64,000 nucleotides of DNA from Escallonia rubra (lineage: Eukaryota; Streptophyta; Magnoliopsida; Escalloniales; Escalloniaceae): contig JAVXUO010002974.1 of assembly GCA_033065855.1 (NCBI GenBank), positions 248,001-312,000 on the forward strand, in the 5' to 3' direction. The notes under the pieces are model-generated. The model was given only the letters and a program-made list of their open reading frames with translations. It was not told where the DNA came from and searched no databases. Within the stretch, counting starts at the first letter, position 1; every line of letters begins with the position of its first letter. Of this stretch, positions 37,186 to 49,714 are shown piece by piece. The position numbers were made by a program, and so were the translations under genes.

Positions 37186-38402
37186 GACGAGGTGGCTTCT
37201 GAAGGATTAAATTTCAATTTTGAGGTGGGCTCTTTCCTTGTATTTTTTGTAACCATGGAGGCAAACAAAGGGGGTTCTTTTTTTTGTGGTGGAAAGAGAG
37301 AGATACAGAAGGAAGAAGGAAGAAGACAAGGTAAATTTTCTTTTTTACAGTGAGGTAATTGGCTGGAGGGAAACATTTTGGGAACATGAAACTGACTGGT
37401 CACTGGTCAGTGAGTAAAGGTGGAGAGAGATGTGTAAGAGTGAATGTTTGCTGCCAATGGCGAAAAATCAGAGGAAAGAGTACTACTACTAATGGTGTCT
37501 TGGCTTTCTTTAGCCCATTTGCCATGTGCTTTGCTTTTGTCTCTTTTCCCCCTTTGCCTCGAATAATGCTTCTTCGTTTTCTTCACAACTATTATGCTTT
37601 TCAGAAAGTTTTCTGCGTGTGGGTGTGTACTAATAAAGTCAATGCCAATCTTAAGTCCGTATTTGACTAGCCTTAGTATATCTCACTTGAAAGGAGCAAA
37701 TATTGCATGTTCTTAGACCATTAAATTATTTTGCATTTGTCCATCTCAAAATCAATTTTTTTTTGGGGTTGTCCTCTAAAATTACTCAATTAAGAAAGAT
37801 TTTATAAGTATTTTTTTTTCATGTTTACCCATTTTATAATTTTTCTATTCTATTTCTCTCGATACATTTAAAATTTCATCAATACATTTTCTCTCTCATG
37901 ACCCCTTCTCTCTCTCTCTCTCCCCCCTAAAGGTAGAATGAAAAATAAACAAGATATGATTCATATCTTTAATATGTATGCCAAGTCAAAATAGAGTAAA
38001 TTCTTGGAATGAAAGGAGTAATATATACAATATACTGTGATACCCCTCAAGTAATAGTATGTGATAATCGGGTCGTCCAACTAAGTTACTTGACGGTGCG
38101 CTCCTTTTTATCATTGACCTAGACACCATAACCCCTTTGTCATTGAAGCGTTTGCAATCGGATGGAAAACAAGCACATGCTTGTCATATGCCAGTTATAT
38201 GCATCCTTTAAGACAAAATTGTAGTTAAGGAATGGAATCAAAAACCACACTCATCTCTTACACTAGCTATGGAATAGAGACAATTGTAGATTCTTGACAT
38301 ATAGCCAAATTGGAATAGAGAATCGTCGTAGAACTTGTAGCAATAGGACTCCATAAAGGGAGGAAAAAGCTTCATAATAATACTTGTTATTATTGGTCAC
38401 AG
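37186..38402. other. PDLP 3' flank and intergenic DNA
   Basis: It contains the likely 3' UTR of the PDLP gene and AT-rich DNA with a CT microsatellite near 37908-37926. A stretch ending GAAAGGAGTA at 38011-38020 resembles one end of a Stowaway-like MITE, but the partner end was not found. Confidence 0.45.
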
Positions 38403-38986
38403 CTAGGGCTGTATACGAACCGAGTTCGAGCCAAACATGAGTGTGTTCGTGTTTGGTTCATTCGGCTAAGGCCATGTTCGAACTCGGCTTGAGTTCGTAT
38501 AAGAAAGTAAAATGTTTGTTTGAACTCGGTTCGTGAAACCACTCACAAAGTTCAGGCTCGGCTCGGCTCGGTTCGTTTTAACCTAAACAAACCAAGCTCA
38601 AGCATTGTAAACTTGTTTTCACATTCAATAAGAACAAGAAAAAAAAAATCCCAAATCTTAAACTTCTAATATTCTAACCACTGAAGGTTAATCTTGCAAA
38701 GCCTGTTGTTGACCGAATTGCGAGAAATCACACATATGGCAGTGTTCAATAGATATTGACGAGTCTCTAGATCTTTATGAAGAATCAAAATGCGAAACGA
38801 AACGCTTGAGAAGTACTTCTTATTGACGAGTTTCTGGATCTGCGATGGTTGGTGCATGAGTGTGTCTGTGCGCTGCTAAGGGAGGCAAGGCTATGCTAGT
38901 TGTTGTTGTGTGTGAGTGTGTATGTCCGAGAAAGAGGGGTGTGCGCCACTAAGGGAGGCGATGTTGGTTGGGGTGTCACTCTCTTC

Positions 38987-39025
<39 letters not shown>

Positions 39026-39473
39026 TAAGACAAGATGAAGATATGCAGCTAGAAGTTAGAATAAGGATTTTAGGGTTTGGGAGAATAAGGATATTAGGGC
39101 TTGGGGCTAGGGTTTGTACTTGGACTTGGGCTTGACTTATATTTTGGTTTATAAGTGGGCTTGTTCTTTTAGCTAAGTAATTTAGGTTATCAAGTTTTTA
39201 AGGTTATTTTACATGAATATATTTGTAACTAATTATGGATTAACTATAAGATTGATAATTTATTATACGAACACTATGTTCACGAACAAAATCGTGAACA
39301 TTTTTAGATGTTCATGCTTGGCTCTTTTAATAAATGGGTAAATTACACAAAACTCCCCTGAGATTTTACGTAATTACACTCCACTACCGTTATCTTAAAA
39401 AATTACATTCCACTCAAAAGTAACTTTTTCTCTAACAGTGTTAAGGATGCAATGCAAAAAGACATGAATGCCC

Positions 39474-39730
39474 TTAGACAATGTTTTCTTGAAATTTGGA
39501 GGCAAAACTAGGAAAGGGTGATTCACCGTGAAGCTCACAAACACCAAGCAAGGTATGCCAAACCAGCAAACCTGGTTGGAACGGCATTTCTAAGATTAAT
39601 TCCTCAGCTTCTTTTGTCCGTCCTCGTCGGCCTAGGAGATTTGCCATGCATGCATCTTCTCTGGGATGCATTCCATAAACGTCAGTCATGGAAGAGAAAT
39701 ACTTTTTGGCTTCATCAAGTTGATATTCAA
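39474..39730 (-). pseudogene. PPR gene fragment, C-terminal part, inside the Mutator-like element
   Basis: The minus strand reads DEAKKYFSSMTDVYGMHP, then CMANLLGRRGRTKEAEELI, then EMPFQPGLLVWHTLLGVCEL. This is the end of the last PPR repeats and the start of the E domain of a PLS-class protein. The frame ends within the transposon. It is a captured host fragment rather than a gene. Confidence 0.85.
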
Positions 39731-39798
39731 CTAAAAATCAAACCGAAGTATCAATGCGTAAGTCTGGTACGCGTGTGCAGGATTTTTCGAGAAAGAGC

Positions 39799-42700
39799 TG
39801 TTGTAAATGTTGTGACTAAGATAAGGTAATAATCAAGAAAACAATCTGTTTGTGTGCACATAAATGAAATAAACCTTTAAAGAAAAATGTAAATAATTAC
39901 CTCCATTGGCTAAGTGAACCAAAACTGCATTTACCTCTATGTCTTCTAAAAAGCTGCTGCATTTTTACCAAATGATGTAGCTACTAGAGGTCCAAAGGAT
40001 CCTCTTTGAATACTTTCAAACTTCCATGAAAGGCTTCTATAGTTTCGCCCGTAAGGGTTATTTCTTGGCCAAAATATTGTATAGTGGCACTGGGTTGAGG
40101 CGCGGACTAGGTCGCTCTCTTTAAGACGATTCGCGCCCCTTCGGATATTTACCGGTGCAGTAAGGTACTGACGCGTCGCCTCCAGGATACAACAGCCCAG
40201 TTCAAAACTGTTGCTTCACTCGAATTCTGCACAATCGAGTAAAGCAGAAGCTTCACTCAACACCCTTCTTTGCCCAATCCTTTGCCTCAACAAATAACAT
40301 TGCTATACCATAGTGTCAATGTAATAGAGACACTGCTTCAACAAATTAAAGAAAAAAGATATGGCAATGACAAAAGACAAATTGATATTTGTGTATTGAG
40401 GTGACCTTTTTGTGAAAAGAGAGAAGGCAATAAGCTGCCTTTTAACAAAATAAGACTTGCAGCAAGTGCCTATGTCCATACATCAAACAAAAACTATCAA
40501 CTTTGTATATATAGGGGTTTTAAGTTTGTAACTCATGACCATTTAAGTTTCATTAAAATATAGGTTACAAAAAAGGTCATTAAACTCAATTCAACAGTCG
40601 TTAAATTTTATTGAAATGATAATAAAACAAAAGTTATAATGAGGTGTTATAAACCACCATAAATAGTATAATGAGGCATTTCAACCACAATTATGCACCA
40701 ATAAAAAGATGGTGTTAAACAATAATGTTATAGATACATTTAATCCCCTTTATTTTTTATTTTTTATAAAAGCCCAATTTTGGAGGACACAAAACTAAAC
40801 TATGACTTCAAAAGAAACATTAGTATTTTCATTTTTATTAAAATACTCCAACAATCCCCCACTTATTTTAATAAAAATAGACATGGGCTTATTTGGGCAA
40901 AGATAGAAGATCATGCATCATGAAAGTGGCTCTGCCTTGAAACCTTCACTTAGTGTTTCAGCAATTCCCGTACTAGAGTCAAAGTGGCTCAGCCTTGAAA
41001 CGATGACTACTTGAGGGCACGTGGAATCGCGTCACACATGACATTCCAGGTGTTCTAAACCAAGCTTCTCAAGCCAGCACATTATGGCCATGTGCTTTAT
41101 CCCAGCTTTCATGAGTGCTCTAGAGAATTAGCCCAATTCTCATAGGAAGCGGCCTCACCTCCACACTCATATAGGTGAGTCTATCAAGGATGCTCTCGTA
41201 ACTAATACATCCCACCCGTATGGGCTATAGAACTCATTAAGAGATTAAACCAAATCTGATCCTCCAAAATCGTTACGAGAACATGTGCTTACACCATATG
41301 GAGGGACATTATGTCATAAGACAAGAATAACACATGTATAAAACCAAGTCACTCTATAATTCGTTGGTCTCCTGCCTAGTTCTTGGGATCTCCAGTCCCT
41401 AGGTGGTTGTATCCTTATAGGTGACTTATACAAACTTGGGCTGAAGTCCCATCCCCCTCGATGTATATCAGACATTTGCCTCTAGCTAGAGTTTCATAAT
41501 CTTCATATAATTTTCAACAAAGGCCTGATTGACAGGTGGTCTGCATTACACAAAAATAGTGCAAGATCCAACCAGTTCTTCATTTTTCAGGCAACACTTG
41601 CCTTACCTCAATCATTCACCTCCATCAAATTAAAAGTCCAACTTTTATCGAGGAATACTTTATGATATTGTCCCATGTAACACTCATATTTTCAATCTGG
41701 GACATATATTGAGACCGCCAAGTAATCCATCTTATATGAAAACAACGTCGAAGGCTCTGCCATTAGTCCTTTTAGGAGTCAGTAGCCTTGCTACTAGGAA
41801 TCACAAGCAAGTGACCAGCAGCCTACTACTAGGAACTACGTTTCATCTTGTAGCCATTGATTCTTTACGCAGTGGTAACCATGTCGATGCTAAGGTTCTC
41901 AAAGATATCATGGTGCAAATCACGACACAATTTCCTTTTTTAAGCTTATGAAGCATAAAATCAAATCACCTTGCTGCTTTCGAAAGGAATTAAAAACAAT
42001 TCATTTGAAAGCACTTCACTCTGCTTAGAAACTCATTGAGTTTCAGAAAGTTCACAATAGTTAGATCGAGGTATGACAAAAAACTTTCAACCCTCTTGAA
42101 ATCATTTTTATAGTTCATAAAATGAATTTAAGCTCCAAAAATATATGTAATTTTCTAAATCAGATTTGCACATGATATTTGTAGGGGAGAGGTTATAGCA
42201 ACAGAAGATTATAAAATATTCATCACTGGTATGACTTGGCAGAGAAATGCCTCTTAATTGCACAAGAAAAGAATAAGGCAAAACTCAACATATGAGTGAT
42301 CTTTATTCATGAAAAATACCAGACTAATCCCTTTTCAACTACACATGTATTGCTACAAGAGATGTAATGCATGTTTCATCTCAAGTAACATATGATTATT
42401 AGCCAATAGGCTGCTGCAATGCACGAGGATAGTATAACAGTATTTGGAGAGTTATAGACAGGCATCTCAATTAATTGCATAATTTAGTTATGCTAAGCTG
42501 TAATTGCATCAGCCCACCTATACATGGTGGAATTTATAAAAGCAAGTCACATTATGCCTTTCCAAACATATATAGTAAGTTCATAGCACCAAGATAGATA
42601 GACCCCCACTATTTTGCAATACGGAATCCTTGAGATGCAAGAACATGACAAGTATATATCATGCTATAACTCTTTATATAAAACTCTTACAAGTTCATGC

Positions 42701-43435
42701 TTTCCTTTTACTTCATGTCTGAGCTTATCTGCTGAGGTATAGAACATAAGATTTTGAACCTAACATGCAGCAACAGCATCAGATGCAGGTGAAACCAAAC
42801 AGCAAACATGTTCTTGAAAAATCACCCTCATAAGATCATGAGTTGTGTGGCAAGGGCTTTATCGGTATGTTACAACAAATTAAATTGTTCCAGCAAGCAT
42901 TCTTATCCACAAGAATTTTTTTTTTTTTCTTCTAATCGTCAAAGTCCTTCACAGTGAACAATTGCTATCCCCGCACTAGCTGCATTGTTCTCGTTCAAGT
43001 TTTACTAACTTTTATAAACCCATGCATTTTAAGAAAAAAGAACAACCAAGCACTTATTTCATGCTGTTATTTTTATCACAAATTCTCACAAGCATACATA
43101 GGTTTGAGATTTGCAACATAGGCAATCTCAAGTTGAACTCTTACGTTGAAGTGATAAAAAAATATCACAAGCTTCATACCGGCATAGGTTTATTTATTAG
43201 AGTCTCTGTGCACCGCGTGCCACCATATGTAGACTCCATCCCAAGAGCTTGCATATGCTACCAATGGAGTATGTTAGCCAGTAGCTTCCCTCACATTGTC
43301 ACTAATTTCTTCATGTTCAGTCTTTAACAGAGGATTATACGCTAGTCATGTACGCATGGCAAATTGCAATTTAACTGACAATCTCAAGCATGCAAAATCT
43401 TGATTGTTAACTTGCAGAACTTCTCAAAGAAATAT

Positions 43436-43468
<33 letters not shown>

Positions 43469-45882
43469 TATATACATAAATGTATAAATGCGTGGTTTCT
43501 ACTTATAGAGATTACAAATAGCCACTACCAGCTACCATGACCAGGAAAGCCAAATCACATTTCTTCCTGAATGCAAATCAAGCTAAACGGGGAATGTTAT
43601 TTAGAGGTTACCAAATCAAAGCCCCCACTAGCCCCTTTCTCATTTGTTTATCAGTGTTGTTCTTTAATACTAAAGGCATATGAAACATTCCACCCAAGTT
43701 CATTGCAAGAGCTATACCAACGTAGTAATAGCATGGGAAACCAAGGCATTACACTGCTCTAAAATGACACAGTCTCTAACCTAAGAAATACATGATTATC
43801 GTTCCATTAAATTACTTACAGCCTTGAGTCTAGTTTGACTCCAAATACAAAAGGAACGCCCTTGGTGATAAGTTGAAAAATCCTTATAGCACATGAACTA
43901 GTGTAATCACTGATGCTTTAAATCCACCATATAAAGTGAATCAAGTAAATCACTAGTTAAAATATTCTTCTAATTCTATTCAATCATCTCTCTTAGTCCT
44001 GAAATGGCTAGAAAACAGTTTTATCAGAGATGTGGTAGTATGGCAAGTTCACTGTGTCTTATAGACAATCACAAATCAAGAGTTATGCCAAAAGCAGAAC
44101 ATATAACCAAGAAACATATGCTCCAAATTGATGGTGCGCAAATTTAAAGTAAATTACTGTGATAGTCTATTACGCCCACATATATGTGCTCTTTTAGAAA
44201 ATAAAAGGAGGCCTAGTAATATAATTATGACCAAAACTTAAGTTCCCAGTAAGAGAACACATCAAATATGTATACCATGTCTTCTATTATAAGAAGAATA
44301 TTTGAGCCTAGGCCCAGTTTAAAATTACCCTTATAGTACATAATTTCTAAGAAAACATTAAGCATACATGAACGTATAGACCACATTAATAGTGCATGTA
44401 AACCATTCTGCAACTACGGAGGTAATACATACAAAGACTGCATATCTTTCAATGCTATCAAATTCAGGGGGTATGTTATCCTTTCAAAGCAAACAGAATA
44501 ACAAAGTACTACCTCCCAAAATTAAAGATTTCTTATTTTTAGGTTTCTTAATTTTCTTAGAAATTAATGTTACCTGTACCGTTATATAAACATAACCATT
44601 AACCTCATACCAGAATTGGGTTGTCAGTTCAGCTTCTACTACTTGGGCTGACGAGCACCACATCACTTTCGCAGCTCAAAACTCACGTGATAATGTTGGA
44701 GTCACATACAACCAAAAAGGAAAATGCAATTAGTCGTGCCATTGTCACCTTACAATGCTATCAAAACTTACACAGCAGTGCTAACGAAAGATGAAAAAGG
44801 TGTTCATGTCTAATTGCATTTTACGAATCGTCTTAAAATTGTTGTAAATGTTGTGACTAAGATAAGATAATAATCAAGAAAACAATCTGTTTGTGTGCAC
44901 ATAAATGAAATAAACCTTTAAAGAAAAATGTAAATAATTACCTCCATTGGCTAAGTGAACCAAAACTGCATTTACCTCTATGTCTTCTAAAAAGCTGCTG
45001 CATTTTTACCAAATGATGTAGCTACTAGAGGTCCAAAGGATCCTCTTTGAATACTTTCAAACTTCCATGAAAGGCTTCTATAGTTTCGCCCGTAAGGGTT
45101 ATTTCTTGGCCAAAATATTGTATAGTGGCACTGGGTTGAGGCGCGGACTAGGTCGCTCTCTTTAAGACGATTCGCGCCCCTTCGGATATTTACCGGTGCA
45201 GACGCGTCGCCTCCAGGATACAACAGCCCAGTTCAAAACTGTTGCTTCACTCGAATTCTGCACAATCGAGTAAAGCAGAAGCTTCACTCAACACCCTTCT
45301 TTGCCCAATCCTTTGCCTCAACAAATAACATTGCTATACCATAGTGTCAATGTAATAGAGACACTGCTTCAACAAATTAAAGAAAAAGATATGGCAATGA
45401 CAAAAGACAAATTGATATTTGTGTATTGAGGTGACCTTTTTGTGAAAAGAGAGAAGGCAATAAGCTGCCTTTTAACAAAATAAGACTTGCAGCAAGTGCC
45501 TATGTCAAAAAAAAAAAAAAAAACCACCCACTTTGTATATATAGTGGTTTAAGTTTGTAACTCATGACCATTTAAGTTTCATTAAAATATAGGTTACAAA
45601 AAAGGTCATCAAAATCAATTAAAAAGTCATTAAATTTTATTGAAATGATAATAAAACAAAAGTTATAATGAGGTGTTATAAACCACCATAAATAGTATAA
45701 TGAGGCATTTCAACCACAATTATGCACCAATAAAAAGATGGTGTTAAACAATAATGTTATAGATACATTTAATCCCCTTTATTTTTTATTTTTTATAAAA
45801 GCCCAATTTTGGAGGACACAAAACGAAACTATGACTTCAAAAGAAACATTTGTATTTTCATTTTTATTAAAATACTCCAACA
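39799..45882 (-). mobile_element. Non-autonomous LTR retrotransposon (LARD-like), both LTRs present
   Basis: LTRs at 39799-40853 (1,055 bp) and 44840-45882 (1,043 bp) are direct repeats with TGTTG...CAACA ends. They look about 1-2% diverged by eye, so the insertion is probably about one million years old or less at usual plant rates. A polypurine tract (AAGTGGGGGAT on the minus strand) abuts the 39799-40853 LTR, so that is the 3' LTR and the element runs on the minus strand. A TATA-type box (CTATATATAC) lies in each LTR. The 3,986-bp interior has no gag or pol domain in any frame. Flanking 5-mers AGAGC and GGAGC match at four of five positions. LTR ends resemble Ty1/copia. Structurally it looks whole, but it would depend on proteins from another element. 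Confidence 0.9.
44824..44837 (-). other. Primer-binding position complementary to the element's own LTR
   Basis: Two nucleotides inside the 5' LTR edge, where a primer-binding site belongs, the minus strand reads TTTAAGACGATTCG. It does not start with TGG, as most tRNA-primed sites do. The same 14-mer occurs on the opposite strand inside both LTRs (45161-45174 and 40120-40133), so the element RNA would contain the exact complement within its own LTR-derived leader, in the polarity a primer needs. Confidence 0.6.
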
Positions 45883-46268
45883 GGAGCAGGCGTGGAGCTC
45901 GTTGACGAAGGAGAACTTGTTGGGCTTGGTTCCACTCACGTGCATGCGTCTGAACATAGAGAGAGAGCCTCTACGGGGTGACCCTTTTGGATGAAGCCCA
46001 CAATGACGGCTGTCCACGACACCACGTTCTTGTGAGTCATTTCGTCGAACAGTTTGAGGGCATCTGGAAGATGGCTGCATTTGGCATACATGTTGAGGAG
46101 ATTGTTGCGGAGGTAGAGGGAAGAGAAAAGGGCTTGCTTGACGAGTTTGGCGTGCATGGCTTTGTCGTGCCGCAAGTCGAGAGCTTGAACGAAGGTGCGG
46201 AGAATGCGAGAGGCCTCTTCGACTTGTGCAGCAGAGGCGAACGAGTTGTGTGGTTTAGAGCCGCCATT
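45883..46268 (-). pseudogene. PPR gene fragment, N-terminal part, inside the Mutator-like element
   Basis: The minus strand reads DKAMHAKLVKQALFSSLYLR, NNLLNMYAKCSHLPDALKLF, then DEMTHKNVVSWTAVIVGF and, in a neighbouring frame, FRRMHVSGTKPNKFSFVNEL. These are early repeats of a PLS-class PPR protein. It runs up to the LTR retrotransposon edge; the C-terminal fragment of a similar gene lies beyond that element, in the same orientation and order. Confidence 0.85.
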
Positions 46269-48723
46269 AGAATAATGGCGACGGCAAGTTCTTGCGACTA
46301 ATGTGATATTGTTCTGAGTTGGGATACGAGGTTTGGTGGCACCATCTCTAAGCTACTGCTAGCTTCATTCTCGACGTGAGAGTTACTGCATGTTTACCTC
46401 CTACTCCTAGCAATACATGACTTCTTTGACCTCGTTTGTCTTGGGGTTTGCGGCCTCAGGGAGTTGTATGTTGTGTTTGGGACAAAAGTTCCGGTTAATT
46501 ACAAGTGTCAGGGTCGAACAACTGTTACCCAGATGTTGCAGTCTCCGAAGTTTTCTAACGTCACCAAAAATTGCAAAGTTCCACTGAAAGGGCAGGAACA
46601 GTACAACGTAATTGCGGAAAATGTTTGAACGCTGGCATTGTATATCTTCACAATCTAGTGGGAGCTGCAGATCCAACCATTCTTCACTTTTTTCTGACCA
46701 CGACATTTTTACCTCCTCAAGCTAGGTCTGATGAAGGCAATGGATAAAAGGGCACGGGCAGAAGGTGGAGGAAGGGAAGAAGGGTCTTTGTGGAGTTGGC
46801 TGGAATTTACAAAACTCAACATTACAAGAAGACCACACATGTGTATAAAGAACAAATTGAGGTATTTTGGGTAAGAAATTACATAAAGTAGTGTGTCAGG
46901 GAATCTTGAAACGGAGTTGGGCCTGCCGTTAAAAGTGTTTAGTTGTGTGTAATGTGGGTACAAATCTCAGGGGAACGAAGTGTAATTTTTAAAGATAGCG
47001 GTAGTGGAGTGTAATTACGTAAAACCTCAGGGATGTTTAGTGTAATTTACCCTTTAATAAACGAGCTCTAAAAAGTTGTTCATGTTCGATTTGTATATTA
47101 TACAAACAAACGTGAATGAATTTTTTAGGGAACGAACCACGAGCTGTTTGTGAACAATTCTATTCATTTACAGCCCTAGCCTACAGAGTATCTTTTCAAG
47201 CAATTACAGTCTCTCTGAATCTCAGCACCAACCAACACTTAAGGGATGCCAAAAAACGCCTTGCACATAATATGTATATGTGCGTATACAATAATAGATA
47301 TGTGTGAATATACAGCTTTTCTATTATTTATGGACTTTGCTCATTTCTCATAAGTGTAAAAGTGTATGTCCCTCATTTTTTTCCCCCTAATCCTTCACAT
47401 ATTTCTCCTACATATGTATTAAGAAACCATAGAACACTTGCAAAACATCTAGCCCGCTTCACCAATGATGCAGTGGGGTTTGCATTGCAAAACCAAATGT
47501 ACGCTGCCCATCGAGTTTTTTTCCATTGCCACCGGATCATATTAGTGTTGACGGGGTTAAAGATTCGGCGTTGGGGTGCTATAATGGGACAACTGGTCCG
47601 GTATCACACAACACATTTTACGCACAACAAGTTGTTTCTTGTAGTAAGTTAGTGACACAATGTCACTGAGTATCATGCTCTATGAATTTACAAAGATAGG
47701 TCATTAAATCATTTTATAAGTCACTACAATATATTTGTTCAAGGACATGTTAAGTACATCTGTTTAGCGAGAGAAATCAGGTTTTAGTGACCAAATTTAT
47801 CTCAGCATAACCGATACCCATCTCCGTCTTAACTGTGACTCAAGAGATATTATAATATACCTCTCCATATTATAGTTTTAGGGGGAAAAAAAATTAACAT
47901 TCTCGCGCTATAATAGTTCAAAGTGATATATTTTGGGAGGACAATAATTTTTGAAAATGGAGCGTAGAAGCACATTTTACCTCTTACCTCTTTAATGTAT
48001 TCATGCAAGCCTTGTGTTAGCTTTGCCATAAAAACATTTGTGAAGGTGTTGTTTTGGTCTCTTCCGCAGGGGTGGCCTTATTGAATGTCCCGTCCTTATT
48101 AAGCCCTGCACTGCTGCACACTTGTCGTCCAACATGATTGAAGTTAATGTTTGAACCAAAAAAATGATTGAAGTTAATGTAAGTATCAGTGCCAAACAGA
48201 ATATGCCAATTTCTGTATTTATAATATCCTTACGGGTAAGAATATTGTATGGTCTGTAATCAGTAATCTTAACTGTTTAAAACCGCAAGATATATAACAT
48301 CATTTTCTGTCGTTCTTAACCGTTTTTTTGGTCACATCAGCTCTCTCTCATCCAACGGTCTTAAATTCTCAAAACATGCAATATCGACTCCTTAACAAGA
48401 AACGTGTATGAAAAACTAAAAAGCGATTTTCACACTTGACAATCACGCAAAGGGATTTAAGTTGGTGAGACATGAAGTTTGTAAATTATTCTTAGCAATA
48501 GTTCTTGTCTTGCTTCTAGACTAAATTTTTGTAGAACACTTGCAGTTAAAGAGAGAAAATGAAATGGTACTCCAAGTAAGATGCACCACGAGGAAAACAA
48601 TGAAAGTCATGTACGATGAAACACAAGGACACTGGCACAAAACTTCGGAGGCAAAGAGGAGTTTAGCTCATCATATCACTGGTAGAATTTGCAGGGCAAA
48701 GTTCTTATTATTATAATAAAATA

Positions 48724-49090
48724 CTCATTCCGTCACAAGTTATTTTCTCAACATTTGTTTGCACGCGAATTAAGAATTTATGTGATATATTATGTATTTT
48801 CTATTCTACCCTTTAGAGAGAGGATGAGAAGAAAGTGAGTCAGGAGATAGAAAATTAGTTCGTAGTAGAAAACTAAATATAGAGAGAGAGAAATGAATAA
48901 AAAAGTGTAAGAAGGTGGGACATGAGATAGAAAATGAATTGATAGAGATTTAAATGTGAAGAAAGAAATATAATAAAAAAAAGTGTTTATAGGGGAAAAT
49001 ATGTAAAACTACTTACGGAATCTTTTTTTAATTTGAAAATGATTCTGTAAGTAGTTTTACATATTTTCAATGCACCAAAAATGGAGGGAG
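48724..49090. mobile_element. Stowaway-like MITE
   Basis: Ends CTCATTCCGTCACAAGTTA and (complement of right edge) CTCCCTCCATTTTTGG, bordered by TA on both sides. Purine-rich centre typical of this MITE class. A 28-bp near-perfect inverted repeat (AAAATATGTAAAACTACTTA and its complement) lies at about 48997-49060, inside the right half. Confidence 0.7.
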
Positions 49091-49714
49091 TAACTCGTGT
49101 AATTTGCAATGCACCAAAAAACAATGGGTCTTCAACTCTTAGGCGGGTCAAAAAATTGGGTCAAGTGTCATTGTTAGAGCACAGCAGTCGATTGCCTCTT
49201 GAAGGGAGAAGTGGCCACAATGGTCTTGGAGGAAGGCAGTAAATTAAATGATGAGGGCCAGAACTGGTTAATGGTACCAAACTATATAACTGATGCGGAA
49301 GAAGGAAAATATGCAAAATGCATTATGCATTACATCCAATAGACGCGTAGGATATAGGTTGGTTTATTGTGTGTATCTCTCTCTCATAGCGAGTCAAGGA
49401 TACGCCATCAATTCTTGGTAATTCGTTGTGGCCGGGCATGAAGCGCACCATGAATATAAGCCGAAGAGAAACTACTAAGATCTCTTTCTGCTGCATAATA
49501 TCTGAAAATAACTTTGTCAACTAGTCTCGGTAATCACTTTTGTACCGTAAAATGGCCAATGCTCAAGGACTAGGACTCTAATTTTTGCAACAAGGGGGAT
49601 AAACTTCAATTGCTATGAGAACTTCTCTCAATCTTTATCTAACAATGATAATTAATTTTTATTTAAGAATAACTCTCAACCATACTTTCACTTTCAAAGA
49701 ATGATACGTTGGGT

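Larger units (their letters stand above)
39335..47052. mobile_element. Mutator-like element carrying PPR fragments (Pack-MULE type), 9-bp TSD
   Basis: The ends form long inverted repeats of about 70-80 bp: left TGGGTAAATTACACAAAAC and a right end whose complement starts GGGTAAATTACACTAAACA. Both continue TTTTACGTAATTACACTCC and CACTACCG. The 9-bp word TTTAATAAA flanks both sides (39326-39334 and 47053-47061), as expected for Mutator insertions. Without the LTR retrotransposon inside it, the element is about 1.6 kb. It has no transposase and carries coding pieces of a PPR gene at both internal edges. The stretch 46310-46970 shows no recognised coding domain. Confidence 0.88.
38403..47179. mobile_element. 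Outer TIR element (hAT-like), split by a nested insertion
   Basis: The left edge CTAGGGCTGTATACGAACC and the right edge, whose complement reads CTAGGGCTGTAAATGAA, are inverted ends of a common plant hAT-like non-autonomous type. Subterminal GTTCGNGCTCGG-type words sit on the left (38420-38600) and GAACGAACCACGAGCTG on the right (about 47130). Removing the nested Mutator-like element leaves only about 1.05 kb, with no transposase. I could not find a convincing 8-bp target duplication, so the superfamily is tentative. Confidence 0.65.

Noticed and set aside
39799-45882. 1-kb repeat pair read as a segmental duplication
   Set aside because: TG...CA ends, a polypurine tract and near-matching flanking 5-mers show they are LTRs of one element.
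45809-46301. Plus-strand open frames (61 and 107 residues)
   Set aside because: Shadows of the PPR fragment on the minus strand.
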